Assembly (NCBI GenBank): GCA_027625915.1
Contig: JANTQA010000063.1
Coordinates: 1 to 64,000, forward strand
DNA from: Anaeramoeba flamelloides
Taxonomy: Eukaryota > Metamonada > Anaeramoebidae
Reading direction: 5' to 3'
DNA length: 64,000 nt
Shown here: piece by piece, positions 40,546-54,098 of the stretch
How the letters are laid out: the number at the start of each line of letters is the position of its first letter
Numbering within the stretch: the first letter of the stretch is position 1
Position numbers and translations under genes: made by a program
Notes under the pieces: model-generated
Database searches by the model: none
What the model was told of the DNA's origin: nothing
Seen by the model: the letters and a program-made list of their open reading frames with translations, nothing else

Positions 40546-42583
40546 TAAAATATCTTTTACCTTTATAATTTTTTTTAATACATTTCTTTCTTTTTTTCGA
40601 CAAACCCAAAATATTTTAGAGGCGATAATTGGTTTGATTTTTCATTTTTTAATATATTTTGATTCATTCCGATTTTTGAATCTTTTTTTAAATCACTTCA
40701 ACTTTATATCAATTTCTGATCATTGTCATATTATATCAAAATTCAGTCAATTACAAACATATGAAAATTTTAAAATTAGAAGTTTAATTTTTTTTGTTTA
40801 ATTGAATGTCGAAAATAAGCACCAAAATTGGAATTACGTTAATCCTTGATAGACACTATTTCTTCTTTTTGCCTTATTTTTTAACCAAAATTTGTTGATT
40901 TTTTCATTTTTAATACAGTCATTAAGAGTCTGATTGAAATAAAAGATGACTAATTGTATCAAAAAAATTTATAATATCAATCTTTAGAATAAAAAATTCT
41001 TTGTTTTTAGATTTATTTTTTAAGTTTTTTTTTCCACAAATAATAATTTTTGAACTGATAAACTCTATTTCACTCAAAGTGGCCCAGCCAAAAATTGAAA
41101 AATTCGCTTTATTTAAAGGAATTAACAAAAATTAGATTACTTAAAAAAACGAGAAATAATAAAATATATATTAGAGTTGATAATCATAAAAGATAATCTT
41201 ATGGATAAACATAAATTTCAAAAAAAAAAAATGATAATTAATTTTGTGGGAACCATTCCTTTGAATGTCTCGTCCAAAATTCTCAAATTGTTTAGGAAAT
41301 TAAAATTATTGACAATGAGATTTTTAACTTTTAAATGGTTGAATTTTATAAGAATATACAATTATCAATTTTCTTAATGTTAATTTGGAGTTTCAAAATT
41401 TTTTTTTCCAATTTAATCTTTAAAAAAAAAAATTGAACAAAATACTAAATAAATAGAATGAAAACGACAATTTTATACCTTTTAAAATAGAAATTAGAAT
41501 TTTTTCATTTTGTAGTTGAAGGAATATACATTATAAATTTAAAACAAAAAGAAAAAATTAAAATTATTTGAGTTAAAAATTTCCACAAAAAGTTGGTTTA
41601 AATCTGATCATAACCAATTTAAATTAATACCAAAATAAGTTTTTTGAGACTAATTCTTTTTGTGGTTTTAGTACATTATATCTATTCAAAAATTTATTAC
41701 AATTTAACAAAAATTACACGATCTTGAAGATATATATTTTTTGATTGATTTCTTCAGCCCTTTTCAGTTATAATTTCTCAATAAAAAAAACATTATAAAT
41801 TGAGATCTTTCATTTGTTTTTTCAATTTGGTCTTATTTAAATAAAAAAAAAAAACTTTTCAAAAGTGATAATTTTGTCCATATAAGATATAATATTATTA
41901 AAGTATGGATTATATTTTTATATGGGCAAATTTGAAAGTTAATATGACCAATATACAATATACCACCTTCTCACAATAAAAAAAACATTGTCATTTTCTT
42001 TTTGAAATGAAAAAATTCCAGATTTATTTTTTTTTTTAATGATGATTTATTCTGTAAATTATTTAACATAGACGTCACATATAATAATACAATTATTTTG
42101 AAAATCAAAAGAAATGTAAATACTTTAAAAATATATAGACCCATTTTTATATGGAGTAAAATATAATTTTATTTTTTTTTAAGCTTATTTAAGCAATTCA
42201 AAAAATAATTTATTTTTTCTAAGGAAATAAATTCCACATTCTTAATATCCCCTCATTACAAAAATACAATCAACTGATTAAATTTCAAATCTTTTATCTG
42301 TTGTTTTTTATGAAAAATATTTGAAATATTTTATATACGAAATTAAAATAACTTTTTAAACTTGAAACAGAGAAATAATTTATTGTTATTTTTAAAAAAT
42401 TTTTTTCTCAATAAATAAAAACAATAAAGATCTTTATTAAAAAAATTGGAAAGAAATAGCAAAAAAAAAAAAAATTCAAGAAAAGCCAATCACAGAATTA
42501 TAAAAAGAAAAAGAAAAAGAAAGAAAAAATAATTGTATCAAAAAAAAATATAAATACTTGATGTTTTTATTTTTTTCTTTTAT
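40546..42583. other. Intergenic, no gene seen
   Basis: AT-rich sequence with only short frames (for example 41177-41374), lacking recognisable motifs. A hairpin or repeat was not found by eye. Confidence 0.45.
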
Positions 42584-45500
42584 TTAATCTTCTTCTTCGT
42601 CTTCATCCTCGTTTTCGTCATCCTCATTTTGATCATTTTTATTTATTTCGCCTTGTTCTTTTTCAATTTCTTTTTCGTGTTCTTGTTGAAGGTCAATTTT
42701 AGTTTTCTTTTTCTTCTTATTTAAAGAATCTCTAAACTGTTTAGCATACATTTCTCTGAGCAAATTATAGGGCAAATATTGTTCAATAACATCCAAACTT
42801 AACCAGGTACATTTGTCAACAAAGTTTTCCAAAAATACAAACATTGAATTCAACGGTAGAGGCTTTTTCAAATCGGTGCGTTGCGAAAGTAATAATAAAA
42901 CAAAGGAACTAATTTCGATATATTTCTTTAAGGAATCTTGCAACATTTTTTCTTGGTTAATTTCGTCTTTTTCAGATTCTTCCGATTTTAAGATAATTGG
43001 GATAGTAAATATCTTTTGTAAGGCGATGTTCATAAGATGATAGTTGTTTAAATGGGCATCGTAATCAGGGTTGTATTTGCCCTTTAGCCAATTAAAGCTA
43101 TAAAAGCTCGATGCGAAAAGGAACGGTAGCAATTCCCAAGAGGCTCTTAATTTTTTGAGTTTCTGCAATTTCAAGATTCCCAATTTGAAAGGGTGATCCA
43201 CCGAAGTCTTTTGAGTAATTCCAATTGATTGAGCAAAGCAATCCATATCGACAAATTCTTCAGGGTTGTTTGGGCTATTGGGATATAATTCAAAGGTGAC
43301 CTTAATATTGTCATAAATTAAAGGCGCATTATCCTTAATTGATTTGCCAAGTGAAATGTGTAGCATTTTCCTTAATTGCAAAATGGCACCGATTTTGGTT
43401 GTTAATTGATTTAATTGATCGAACATCACCATTTTTTTCAATAATTCCCAAGTGGTTTCCATTTCGTGATAATTCTTGGACAGTCGAATTAGCTCTGGTG
43501 TATTTTTGACTAAAATTTCTTTAATTGAAATCAGATCGTTTAATATTGAATCTATTAGCGTGTTGTCCAGCATTCTCACCCCGTAGGGGCCAATTAATGA
43601 GCATAATGATTCCATTTCAATATTTGAAAAATATAATTCTGCTTTGTATGGCATTTGCTTGATTGACAAAAATGCTCGCTGGGTTGTAGAGTAAATGGAA
43701 ATTGGTAAATAGTTTTTAATAAAGCTTTTAAACCAATTGATGTATGCAATGACCATGGAATTAGAATATTTGGTTTTCTTTTCATAATCAATCAATTGCC
43801 CCTTGGCGCCTTCATTGCCTTCAAATATTTGAGATAATAAAGCTTGACGAATGATCTCTTCAGTATCAATTTTTAGAGAATTTTCAACTAGCTTTGTGGC
43901 ATAAATTAAACTGTTGAGCCCCTTCAAGAAAAGTGATGGCCTTTCTGGTCGCTTCACATCCACATGATATTTTTTTTTTTTTGCCTTTTGTGGATCAATT
44001 TCGACATAGAGCAATTTCATAATGTGCTTTTTAATGACGGATTCCAAAAATTCCTTAACGAATTGTGTTGGGATGAAGAGCGTGTCATAAATGGTTACTT
44101 GCTTATATGTATTCATTAGCTCACAAAGTAAGGATAACTGCACTTCCCAATTCCTAATGTGAGAAAAGGATTTTTCATTTTTAAAACTAGACTCGCTCCC
44201 TGGCTTTTTAGAGACATACTTTTGCCCCTTTAATTCCAGTTGATTTTTCATATGAATTTCTCTTGGAATATTAATTGCTTTGGTTTGGTTTTCTAAATTT
44301 AAAAAACCCTTGCCACCGGCAATGCTTCTTACTAATCCTGCAACTCGAAGTGCAATGATACGTAAAAATTCTTCCGCCATACTTGACGAATCATCACCAA
44401 GATCTTCTAATTCTTCATAATTTGTAGGATGAATAATTTTATAAAAGTTTTTTAATAAATGCAAATAAGAAATTGAATATTTTTGTTCTCCATTTGTCCC
44501 TATTTTTTTTTATTTTTTATTTTTTTTTTGAATAAATTATTTTGTTTTGATTTTTTTTGTTATTGTTTTTGTTTTTGTATTATTTATTTGTTTTTTATTT
44601 GTTATTATTTTTGTTTTTGTATTATATTAACATTTTTATTTTTTTGTTAAGAATTAGTAAAATAATTATAATGTTGGTTGAAAAATAAATTTAACAAAAT
44701 TTTCATTCATCTTTATTGAAAAAAAAAATCCAAAATTAAAATGAATCATTTGCATTTCAATTTTTAAAGAAAATCTAATAGCATTGCCAATTTAATGGAA
44801 ATATTCAATAAAAATTGTCGAATTTTCCAATGGTATTGTAAATCATTTTTTGGAAAAGTGGAAAAGAAAATTATTTTCAGATTATTATTATTTCCCAACC
44901 AATAGTCTTATAAAAAAAAAAAAAATTAATAATAAATTACCTTTAATAGCTTCTTTAAACACAAACAAAACTTCTTCAATATAAGGATATAATGTATGTA
45001 ACCCCCCATACATATCTAAAGAGTCGGTAATGGAATCAATATTTCTAGTATGTTCAATAAGAAGAGCCATTTCTTTTGCAAATTCACCAAATTGTGACAA
45101 TAATTGATTCGATTTTGTTAAAGTTTTGTTGGAAAGCAGTGATTCACATCTCAGCCATTCAACCCGAAAAATGTTGAAATCATAATCACCAGTTTCAAGT
45201 GTTTTTATATCTAAATCAGATATCTGATTAATTAAAGACCCAATGCATACTTTAATCCCTCTGCTCATATCTTTTCTATTTTCTAAATGCTTTTGAAACA
45301 AGTTGTATAACACTTCTGAATCAATATCAGATACATATTTAATATAATACCTTTTAATAACCTTTTCATATTTTGAGACTAAGCTACAAAGTATATCAGA
45401 TAAATAAATTAAAGCTGCAACATTTTCATTATTAAAATCATCCTGTGCTAGCTTCCCCTTTTTTGGTGGTGAGCTTAGATGATGGAAATACCACATGACT

Positions 45501-48500
45501 TCATATCTACAGAGACCCAATAAACTATAAATAATCTATTTATTTGGGAAAATAAAAAATTATAAAAGTATTTTTTGTTTTTTAGTTTTAATTGTTTTAC
45601 TTTTTTAAAAGATAAATTTTTAAAAAAAATATTTTAATAAGCCCCATTCCAAAAAATTTACAATAATAAATCAAAATAATAAAATAAAATTATCCTTTAT
45701 GAAAAGGAAAAAACAATCTTAGAAACAATTTTACTTTTTATTTAACAAAATTTAATGGTCAAAAATATATTGGTGTAAATGATTAAATGTGAAATAAATA
45801 AAAAAAATACAAAATATTTTTGGGTATTTTAAAGTATTAGTCATAAACAAAGATACCTTTTCTCTTAATTTTCTTGTGATATGTTATATATTGATAATTT
45901 TGGTTCTTAAATTTAAATATGTATATTAAAAATATAATATAACACATAAAAAGCAATAAAGATGGTTTTATTTATATTTATTCAATCATTTTTATTTCAA
46001 TATTTTTTGGTAAAATAAAATGTTTAAAAGTGACAGTAAAATATGAATTCCATAAACTACTTTTTTTTGAAGAATAAAATTTTTTTCTTTTCATTTTTTA
46101 AACAAAAAATAACCTATCAGCTATAATCTTGCCTGCACTATAGCTAGGATAATCAAACTCTAAATAAATTCAGGATTTCAGAAAGTGCCATAGAGTGCCT
46201 ATGTTTTCACTAATTTTTAAAAGAATAGAGAAAAATCAAAGATTTTACTCAATTATTTTTAAATTCTGGTAAACCTAACGGCGGTTTTGTTTAATTTTAT
46301 GTTAATTTGTGCAAATTATTTGATTTTTATAATAAACAAAAAACTCAAGACAAACCTAATGGTTATTTATCCAGAATTCAAAATAATTTCAGAAAATCAA
46401 AGATTTAACTCAATTCTTTTAAATTATGGAAAAGATAACGGCGATTTTTTTTAATTTTTGTTTTTGTTTCGATAATCTATTGATTTTCTAATCAAAACAA
46501 AAATTAAAAAAACTAATGAAAAGTGCCGTAGAGTGCCTAGGTTTTTTTTAATTTTTGTTTTATTTGTGAAGTATTCTAGGTTTTTTTTACTTTAGAAATA
46601 AACAGAAAATTTATTACAATTTTCGGTTTATTTCTAAAGTAAAAAAAACCTAACGAAAATCTATTGATTTTCCAAATAAACAGAAAAACTCAAGAAAAAC
46701 TAACAGTGATTTTCCAGAATTTAAAATAATAGAGAAAAATCAAAGATTTTACTCAATTCTTTTAAATTCTGGAAAAGATAACAACAATTTTTTTAAATTT
46801 TGAGAAATAACCTTTCCTCCTAATAATAAAAATAAAAAACAATAAAATGTATGAATTTTTTCTAATTTTTCTTTTTTTTTAAAAATAATTCACAAAATGA
46901 TAATGATTTTAGTTATGCTCGATTCACACAGATCTGTTTTAAATTTTTAATTGTAACATATTTTTATTTGATTTTTTTTTGTTTTGGTTCTTTTGTGTAC
47001 TCAAAAAAAAAAAAAACTAAAAATTATAAAAACATTAACCAATATTTTGAGGATGATAATTATTTTAAAAATACAAAAAAAATAAATCAAATATTGAATC
47101 CTTGAAGAACTAGAAAAATTGATCTTTTATTGTATTCACCTATATTTATTAAATTTCTTGAAATTTAAGTCGATTAAATGATACTATTTTCAAAAATTAA
47201 TTAAATTTTTTTCTTTTATTTTTTACAAAAATTTGTTTGGAAAGGTGTTACAAAAAAGTTTTCACAAAATATTTGTAATAAAAAATTGTCAAACTTCAAG
47301 GTACTTATTCCCAGGACTTTGTTAAAAGCTTTTTTGTTGCGTTTTTTTAAAAACTACTTGATTAAATTATTTTATTTAATTAATTTTAATGATAGTAGAA
47401 AAATGCTAATTTTAAAAATTATTTTTATTAATTACATCCAAACTTATACAAAAAAAAAAAAAAAAAAAAAAGTTAAAAATATCATGGTTTTATCATTTAT
47501 ATTGTTTATTAAAGCATAAAAATTAATAATCATCCTAATTTGAAAAAGAGAAATATTTTATAAATGATTACAAGTTTTAATTTTGATTTATGTTCTTCAT
47601 TTTTTTTTTTTTCCTATATCTTTTCAAACAGTGATACAACCATTTTAAAAAAGTTGAGACTCAAATTTTTAATAAATGTTGATCCATTTGTTTAAAATAG
47701 CAAATTAAACAGTTTGATAAACACTTTTTAAAACGTTTGGTCTTCACTTTTTTAAAATAACTGTGTTGAAAAATCAAATATTTTTTTTTCAAGTTGTGAT
47801 TTTAGGTTCAAATATCCAAGTTACTAAAAATTTAAGGTTTAATTGAACTTAATTAATCACATTGTTAGCATAGAAAACAAAATAATAATTCAATAAAAAT
47901 CAAATAGTCTCGGATCTCAAAAGTATTTTGAAAAATGTACATTTTTTCGGTAAGCCTGCATTTGATTTCAATTTTAGAAATAAAATTACCTTGTTATTTT
48001 TCATGATTTTGAGAATAAACCATATGATACCGTATTATTTTACAATTTTTACTTTAGTTTTCATTTAGTTTGAGAAGAAATCGTTTATTAAAATGTTTTG
48101 ATCTTTTTAAATTTGTGTTCAGGTTATTTATTTTGGTTTAATTCAATTTCTGAAATGAGATAACAAAAAACAATAAAAAAAAAAAACGAAAAGAACCATT
48201 AAAAATTAAATAACCGTTCGAGAAAAAAAGTTAAACATGAAAAAAAGGTGTAACATGGTTTTTAATTGGTGAACCAAAATAGAATCACAGAAACCTGAAA
48301 ACCAAAAGTTTGATTAATTAATAGAAGAAACAAATTAACTTTAAAGAATAATCTGTTATCGTTATTTTCAATCAAATCAACAAAAAAAAAATTTAAATCT
48401 ACTTTTTTATCCAAATGGTGAAAGGTTTTGGAGATCTCGAAAATATTCAAATTTTTTTCAAGTTTAGGAATTCGGGCAAACAAGAGGAATTCTAAACTCC

Positions 48501-50602
48501 TCCCTTAAATTACAATAAAAAAAAAAATATTCAAATTTTTTTAACAATTTTTTAATAATAATTGATCCGTCAAATAAAAAACCAAACCAAAAGATAGTAT
48601 TAAAAAAACTGTTGCCGTGTTATGTCCTCCATTTTGTCTTTAGTTACTGATAAATTCAAATAAATATCCGAAAATTTTCACTTCATTTTCCATTTTAAGA
48701 ATTATTTTACACAAGCTTTGAACAAAGCATTTTATTCTTTTAAATGTTAAAAAACTTTGTAAAATTGGTTGTGCTATCAAAAATATTCTTTCTCTTGAGT
48801 TGTTTTAAAAGTTGAGCGATGAGATTACAAAATCGGAAATTGAACTAAAAATTTGATTAAATTTATTTGAATTTATCAGTATTTATTTTTTCTTTTATTA
48901 GTTGATCTTATTTTTCATTTTCAGGTTCCTTTACCAATGAAAAATCGTGTTTAACTTTTTTTCCTGCTTCATTTTTTGATCTAAATTGTAAGGAATTACT
49001 TGAATTAATAAGCCAAGTTTAAAAAAAAAAAGTAAAAAAAAAAAAAAAATTAATTACATTAATTTTCAGTGGAATTAACCCAGGGGCATTTTTTAATAAA
49101 TTGGTAAGAGAATTAATTTCTTGTTTAAGGAATATTCTCATCGACTTATGAAATTTTGGAGCTTTTTGTAACGAAGTTTGAACTGTTTGATTAATTTTTT
49201 TCTTATGGTTTTTGATTTTCAATTTTTTATATTTTGATAGCTTAATAAGACTTTCGTAATGTTGGTGTGGGTAAAAAACTACGTCTCGGTATATTGGCAC
49301 AACCCATAAATTTGAAAGAACAAAAGTTAGAAGTTTAAGTAAGGTGATATTTTGAAGAGTTTGTGGACAGAATAAGATCCCAAAAACTGTCCATAAAAGA
49401 AATTTATTGAAATGAGGCGCCAAGAAATGTAGTTGATCTTCAATTGGAATTGTTAATTTTTGAGGGTTCACAGATAAGGAAAAAATCCCTTGAGATCTCA
49501 TTTGCTAAAGTAATTTAAAAATTAAAAAATATATTAATTTTTTTTTTTAAAAAATCCGAAGAAAGGGAAAAAAAAGAAAAAAAAAAAGAAAAAAAAAATT
49601 TAAAAAAAAAAATAAAAAAGGATAATTGTTAAATAAAACAATCTTTTTTTTTGGTTTCAATTTGGAGAGAAAAAAAAGAAGAAAAATCAAACTTTAATGT
49701 CTTGTAATTGGAAAATGGTCATTGCCAAAGGCTCAATAATAGATTCCACAGTTTTGTGATATTGATTAAGACTTTCTTCGAGTTTAATTATACATTTTTT
49801 ATAATTATCAAGAAATTTCGCAACCTTGTCATAACCAGAAAGCTTTCTACCTTTACTAAACAAATACGCAGTGTTATACATTAAAAGATAGAGTTTACAT
49901 TTTTCAAATGAATCGATCAATAACAAGATTTGAATAAGCCCAGTATAAAGATCCATAAAATGGTGACACAAATTAGGGTTTATCGCCCACTAATGGAAAG
50001 AAGGAAAAGTATGGTTATTAATTTTTAAAAAAAAAAGGTGTTTAAATAGGATATTTTGGATACAAGAATGATAAATAAGAGTCCATTTTTTAGCTTTAAT
50101 AAACAAAAAGAAAAAAAAAAGAAAAATTTAAAAGAAAAAAAAAAAAAAAAAGAAATTACAGAGAAGGTAACATTGGTAAGATCGTTAAGAGTTTTTATTG
50201 CTTGGTCGTGGAATTCAGATACATTTTTCAATACCCAATAAAGATTTTCCAATTTCCTTCGATATTTTGTTCCATTTTTCCTCAAACCATCAAATTGTGG
50301 GGATTGGATAATTTTATCTGGGATCGGTAAAGGGAATTTTTTAATATGCTTGGAGACGATTTTTTCCATATTGTCGGTGTCAAAGAATTTTGGTCTTGTT
50401 GATTTATCATTTAACTAAAATTTTGTTTTTGAAAAGTGATTTTTTAAAAGAAGAAAAAGATCGAATGAAAAATTATTTTTAATTGGTTTTTTCTCTTAAA
50501 TAAAAAGAAAGATAATACATTGTGTTGAAGATGATAAATTTGTGACAAAATGCCATCTTTGTGGGCAATTAGAATTAAAAGTTTATTAGCTATTTCAGAC
50601 AT
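42584..50602 (-). CDS. NCKAP1: Nap1/NCKAP1 (Hem family), SCAR/WAVE complex subunit, six exons
   Basis: Exons run from the ATG at 50602: 50602-50519, 50414-50160, 49989-49693, 49504-49058, 45524-44941 and 44499-42584. They code for about 1195 residues, near the family size. Family landmarks follow in order: NKLLILIAHKDGILSQIYHL, then FGILFCPQTL, IYRDVVF and FLKQEINSLTNLL before APGL. Next come YEVMWYFHHLSSPPKKGK, KVIKRYYIKYVSDIDSEVL, LCSLIGPYGVRMLDNTL and KIGAILQLRKML. The last is LSLDVIEQYLPYNLLREMYA, with an acidic tail rich in Asp and Glu. Nap1 pairs with Sra1/PIR121 to hold SCAR/WAVE inactive until Rac binds, and drives Arp2/3 actin assembly at the leading edge. The first four exons are all phase 0. 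Exon 5 needs two bases that exon 4 does not supply, so a very short exon in the 3533 bp fourth intron is probably missing from this model. Confidence 0.93.
46180..46800. repeat. Cluster of palindromic repeat units inside Nap1 intron 4
   Basis: The words AGTGCCGTAGAGTGCCTA or AGTGCCATAGAGTGCCTA occur near 46190 and 46526. Hairpin units of about 65 bp (AAATTCTGG and its complement bracketing AAAATCAAAGATTTTACTCA) occur near 46205-46275, 46370-46440 and 46708-46778. A separate pair, GGTTTTTTTTACTTTAGAAA and its complement, forms arms at about 46571-46595 and 46625-46650. Related sequence appears at 61737-61831 and at about 63210-63300. Confidence 0.65.
48465..48530 (+). mobile_element. LINE 3'-end fragment in Nap1 intron 4
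   Basis: TTTAGGAATTCGGGCAAACA followed by AGAGG and CTCCTCCCTTAAATTACAAT with an A-run matches the 3' terminus of the 6.8-9.4 kb LINE. It lies next to a copy of the dispersed repeat (about 48230-48360). It lies antisense to the host gene. Confidence 0.6.
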
Positions 50603-52758
50603 GACCAAAAAGAAAGAAGAAAATGAAATAAAAAAGTAAAAAAATAAATTGTGAATTTTTAAAATTTATTTTTCAAGTTTTGAAGTAGAAGGTAATTTTC
50701 TCGTTTTTGTTTTTTTTATGTTTTTCAATGAAATAATTTGTGATTTCAAATAGGAACAATTATACAACTTTGTATTTTTTTTTTTGATTTATTTTGTATA
50801 TCTAATTTGAACAGCTATAGCCACAGAAGTCTCAAAAATAACTATAAAATCGATTACTTTTCTTTTTTAAATACCAATTTACTGTAAATTGAACCACTCA
50901 TTTGTTTTGAATATTAATAATAACGAATAAATAACAGAAAGGTACCATTTCAATAAAAGTAAGAATTCAAAAAAAATGGCTTTTGAGTTTCTACTGTAGT
51001 CAAAATAAAGTGTGCAAAAAAATATAAAGCGTGCTTCAAAATAAAAAGCGTGTTTTTTTGTTATAGAAAACCTATACATCAACCGATCAAAGAAACCAAT
51101 AATAAACCTGAAAAAAATATGATATTGGTTTCTTAAAGTCCTATTAAAAAAAAGAAATTCTAAAAATAAAGGATCAAATTGGAAAATTTATCTCAAAAAA
51201 TAGAGTTAATTTTTCATAAAATTTTAAAAATAAAAAAAACAAAAAATTTCAAAAAAATTGAGAATATTATGGAAAATTTTCAACTATTTGCATTAATAAT
51301 TTAAATTTTACTGAAAATAACCAGTACTTTTCTTTCAAAATTGATTTGAGCTCAGGTATACTATTTGGTAGTATATTGGATGTTGCCTTGGGTCAAGAAT
51401 AAAAAAAAGCACGGATAATATTTTGAAACACGGATTATAGTCTTTGGGCACGCATTATTTTGATCACTGTATTAAACAAAAAATAACTTTTTATCTATTT
51501 AATAACAAACCCAAGAAAATTTTATCATAATTCGAAATTGAAAAACAAAGCAAAAGCAAGAGTAATACAAATTTAAAGTTACTTTTAAAATATATTTAGA
51601 GAAATGAAATATTGTTTACTAAAAAGGATGATATATTTTTATCATTTTTGAAAGGCTCTAAATCCAAGATATTTTGGAATTAATTTGGACAAAATTATTT
51701 TCATAGTAAAAGAAAGAAAATTTATTACCTGTTAAGGAAGGGTTGAAATTAAAAAAAAAACCCTTTAAAAAAAACCACTTAGTTCTAAAATAACCCAGTA
51801 TAAGAAAATTACTTATTTTTAAAAAAAAATAAATAATTATGTTAAACTTGAAAAAAATTTGATTTATTTGATTATTCCAAGAACAGTTCAAATGATTTTT
51901 TCTTTTTGCTATAACAAAAAAATATGAGAACAACAACAAAATCTATTAAATTAAAAATTCACCTAAAATACCTTTTGAAAACTTCGAAAATTCAACTTAT
52001 ATCTGAAGGAAATGCTTTTTAATTTGATTATTTTTAATCAATAATAAATAGCCCATTCTTAATTTTTTCATTGGATCATTAATAATAACTCAAAGATTAA
52101 AAATACCAAAGACTTTTATTTCAATTTCATATTTTTTTTCAAGATTTCCAAAAAAATAAAATATATTCAAATTAATAAAAATAATAATAAAAAAATAAAA
52201 GATATTATCAAATATTTTGTTTTCATAATAATAAAAACTTAGTTTATCTGACAAATATATGAAAAAAAAATATTATAAAATATTTTTAAATTTCAAGAAA
52301 TATAATTAATTATTGTGAATAAAATATATGATCAATTTTTTCAGATCGTCAAGTATTCACTATTTGGGTTAATTTTCTTGAATTTCTAATATTATCTATT
52401 CAAATAACCTAAAAGAAATACCTTTAAATGAAATTTCCTCAAAATAACAATTTTTTTCTTTTCAGATTTTTCTTTTTATTTTTAGATCCAAAAATCCAAA
52501 TAAAAATCATCTAAAGGCTTTTTTATGTTATATTAATAGAGAAAAATGATCTCTTTTAAAAATAGGAACCCATTTCTCAAAAGTCAATAAAGGTGCTTAT
52601 TTATACGCTTTAATCACACTCCATAAAACAACCAATCTATTATCTTTGTTGAAAAAAAAAATATTATTAAGTTTACTAACCTATTAATCGAAAAGAGATG
52701 CTATAAAAAATTCTGTAAATTTAAATTTATATATAAAAAATCATTTGGATTTATCATA
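50603..52758. other. Intergenic upstream of Nap1
   Basis: Besides the TIR element at 50994-51469, about 51640-51830 contains a reversed-context copy of the sequence CCACTTAGTTCTAAAATAAC, shared with about 61622-61660. The rest is AT-rich and without recognisable genes. Confidence 0.45.
50994..51469. mobile_element. 476 bp TA-flanked element with 65 bp terminal inverted repeats
   Basis: The left end, CTGTAGTCAAAATAAAGTGT onwards, is the imperfect complement of the right end, which read inward begins CAGTGATCAAAATAATGCGT. Each arm repeats the motif (A/T)(A/C)CGTG three times with similar spacing, interrupted by TTCAAAATA. TA flanks both ends. The interior does not encode a transposase. The arrangement fits a Tc1/mariner-derived MITE in which the CGTG words may be transposase-binding sites. 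Confidence 0.65.
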
Positions 52759-52957
52759 CAGTCAGTTTCACTTTTAAGGCACAAACTTTCAACAAAATTT
52801 ATGGAACAAAAAAAATCTCAAATTAAAGCACAACATTCAAATTCTAGTAAAAATAAAATTAATAAAAAAAATAATTTCAAATTTTGTGCCTTAATTTGAT
52901 ATTTTTTTGTGCCTTAAATTTCGTTGAAAGTTTGTGCCTTAAAAGTGAAACTGACTG
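52759..52957. mobile_element. Palindromic TA-flanked MITE, copy 2
   Basis: 199 bp with intact CAGTCAGTTTCAC ends and TA on both sides. The left arm has collected several substitutions, for example GAACAAA for GCACAAA. Confidence 0.85.
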
Positions 52958-53177
52958 TATTAAAGTATTTCTTATTATCTTACTGTTATTTAATGATTTC
53001 ACAGTTATCTTTTGTTGGCGCTAGGCATTGCTTTGAAAATACCCAACCTCTTCCCAAACATGATTTTAAAAATATCCTGTAAATTGTAATATCATTTTTT
53101 TTTTTTAGTAAAAAAGATTTTTTTGATATTTTTAATAATTCGGTTACTATTCGAAATATAAAATGGTACATCAAACA

Positions 53178-53255
53178 AAAGGGCACACCTCTCAAATCAT
53201 CAATACTATCGAATTTGATGTTAATAAGATAATTGCTTAATGGTACTTTTCATTT
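53178..53255 (+). repeat. Second copy of the ACACCTCTCAAATCATC repeat
   Basis: This stretch matches 16858-16945 over about 80 bp with few changes. It ends just before the third MITE copy. Identity of the parent element is unknown. Confidence 0.6.
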
Positions 53256-53261
53256 AAATTA

Positions 53262-53458
53262 CAGGCAGTTTCAAATTTAAGGCACAAACTTTCAACGAAA
53301 TTTAAGGCACAAAAAAAATCTTAAATTAAGGCACAAAATTTATAATTATTTTTTTTATTAATTTTATTATTCAAATCCGAATTTTGTTCCTTAATTTGAG
53401 ATTTTGATTGTGCCTTAAATTCCGTTGAAAGTTTGTGCCTTAAAAGTGAAACTGACTT
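53262..53458. mobile_element. Palindromic TA-flanked MITE, copy 3
   Basis: 197 bp, with slightly changed ends (CAGGCAG and CTGACTT) but the same AAGGCACAAA repeats. TA lies at both borders. Confidence 0.8.
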
Positions 53459-53796
53459 TAACAATTAAGTAAAGTTATAATAGATTACTATCTAATATGA
53501 TATATAGAAATAATATCATTTAAAAAAATTATCTTTTTTTCAAATTTTGATATATTTATATCGATCATAAAATCAAAACTATCAAAGTAAAACTATTAAT
53601 ATATTTATTTGAAAAAAAATTATCTGTTAAAATATTTTAATAAAATTTATATAGTGCTGAGAATGTTTCAGAGGCAGTTTTATTTTTTTTTTTTTTTCAA
53701 AAACCAATTTTTAATAATTAACATTCAAAAAATCAATAATTTTAAACATTTTTTGTTGTAGAATTAATTGAATAAAAAATTGTGCATATTTTCTTA

Positions 53797-53995
53797 CAGT
53801 CAGTTTCACTTTTAAGGCACAAACTTTCAACGAAATTTAAGGCAGAATCAAAATCTCAAATTAAGGCACAAAATTCAAATTCTAGGAAAAATAAATTGTA
53901 AAAAAAAAAAATTCCAAATTTTGTGCCTTAATTTGAGATTTTTATTGTGCCTTAAATTTCGTTGAAAGTTTGAGCCTTAAAAGTGAAACTGACTG
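53797..53995. mobile_element. Palindromic TA-flanked MITE, copy 4
   Basis: 199 bp with intact ends CAGTCAG and CTGACTG and TA borders. Complementarity runs through nearly the whole length. Confidence 0.85.
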
Positions 53996-54098
53996 TATAT
54001 GAACTTGTCTCAAAATGAAACGATTACAATTTTCCAAATTATTATAAAAAAACATTTTCATTAGAATTGAAAAAATCAACAACGATTCAATATAAATA

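Noticed and set aside
47286-47519. 77-codon plus-strand frame
   Set aside because: Sits antisense in Nap1 intron 4, of AT-driven composition and with a poly-A derived Lys run.
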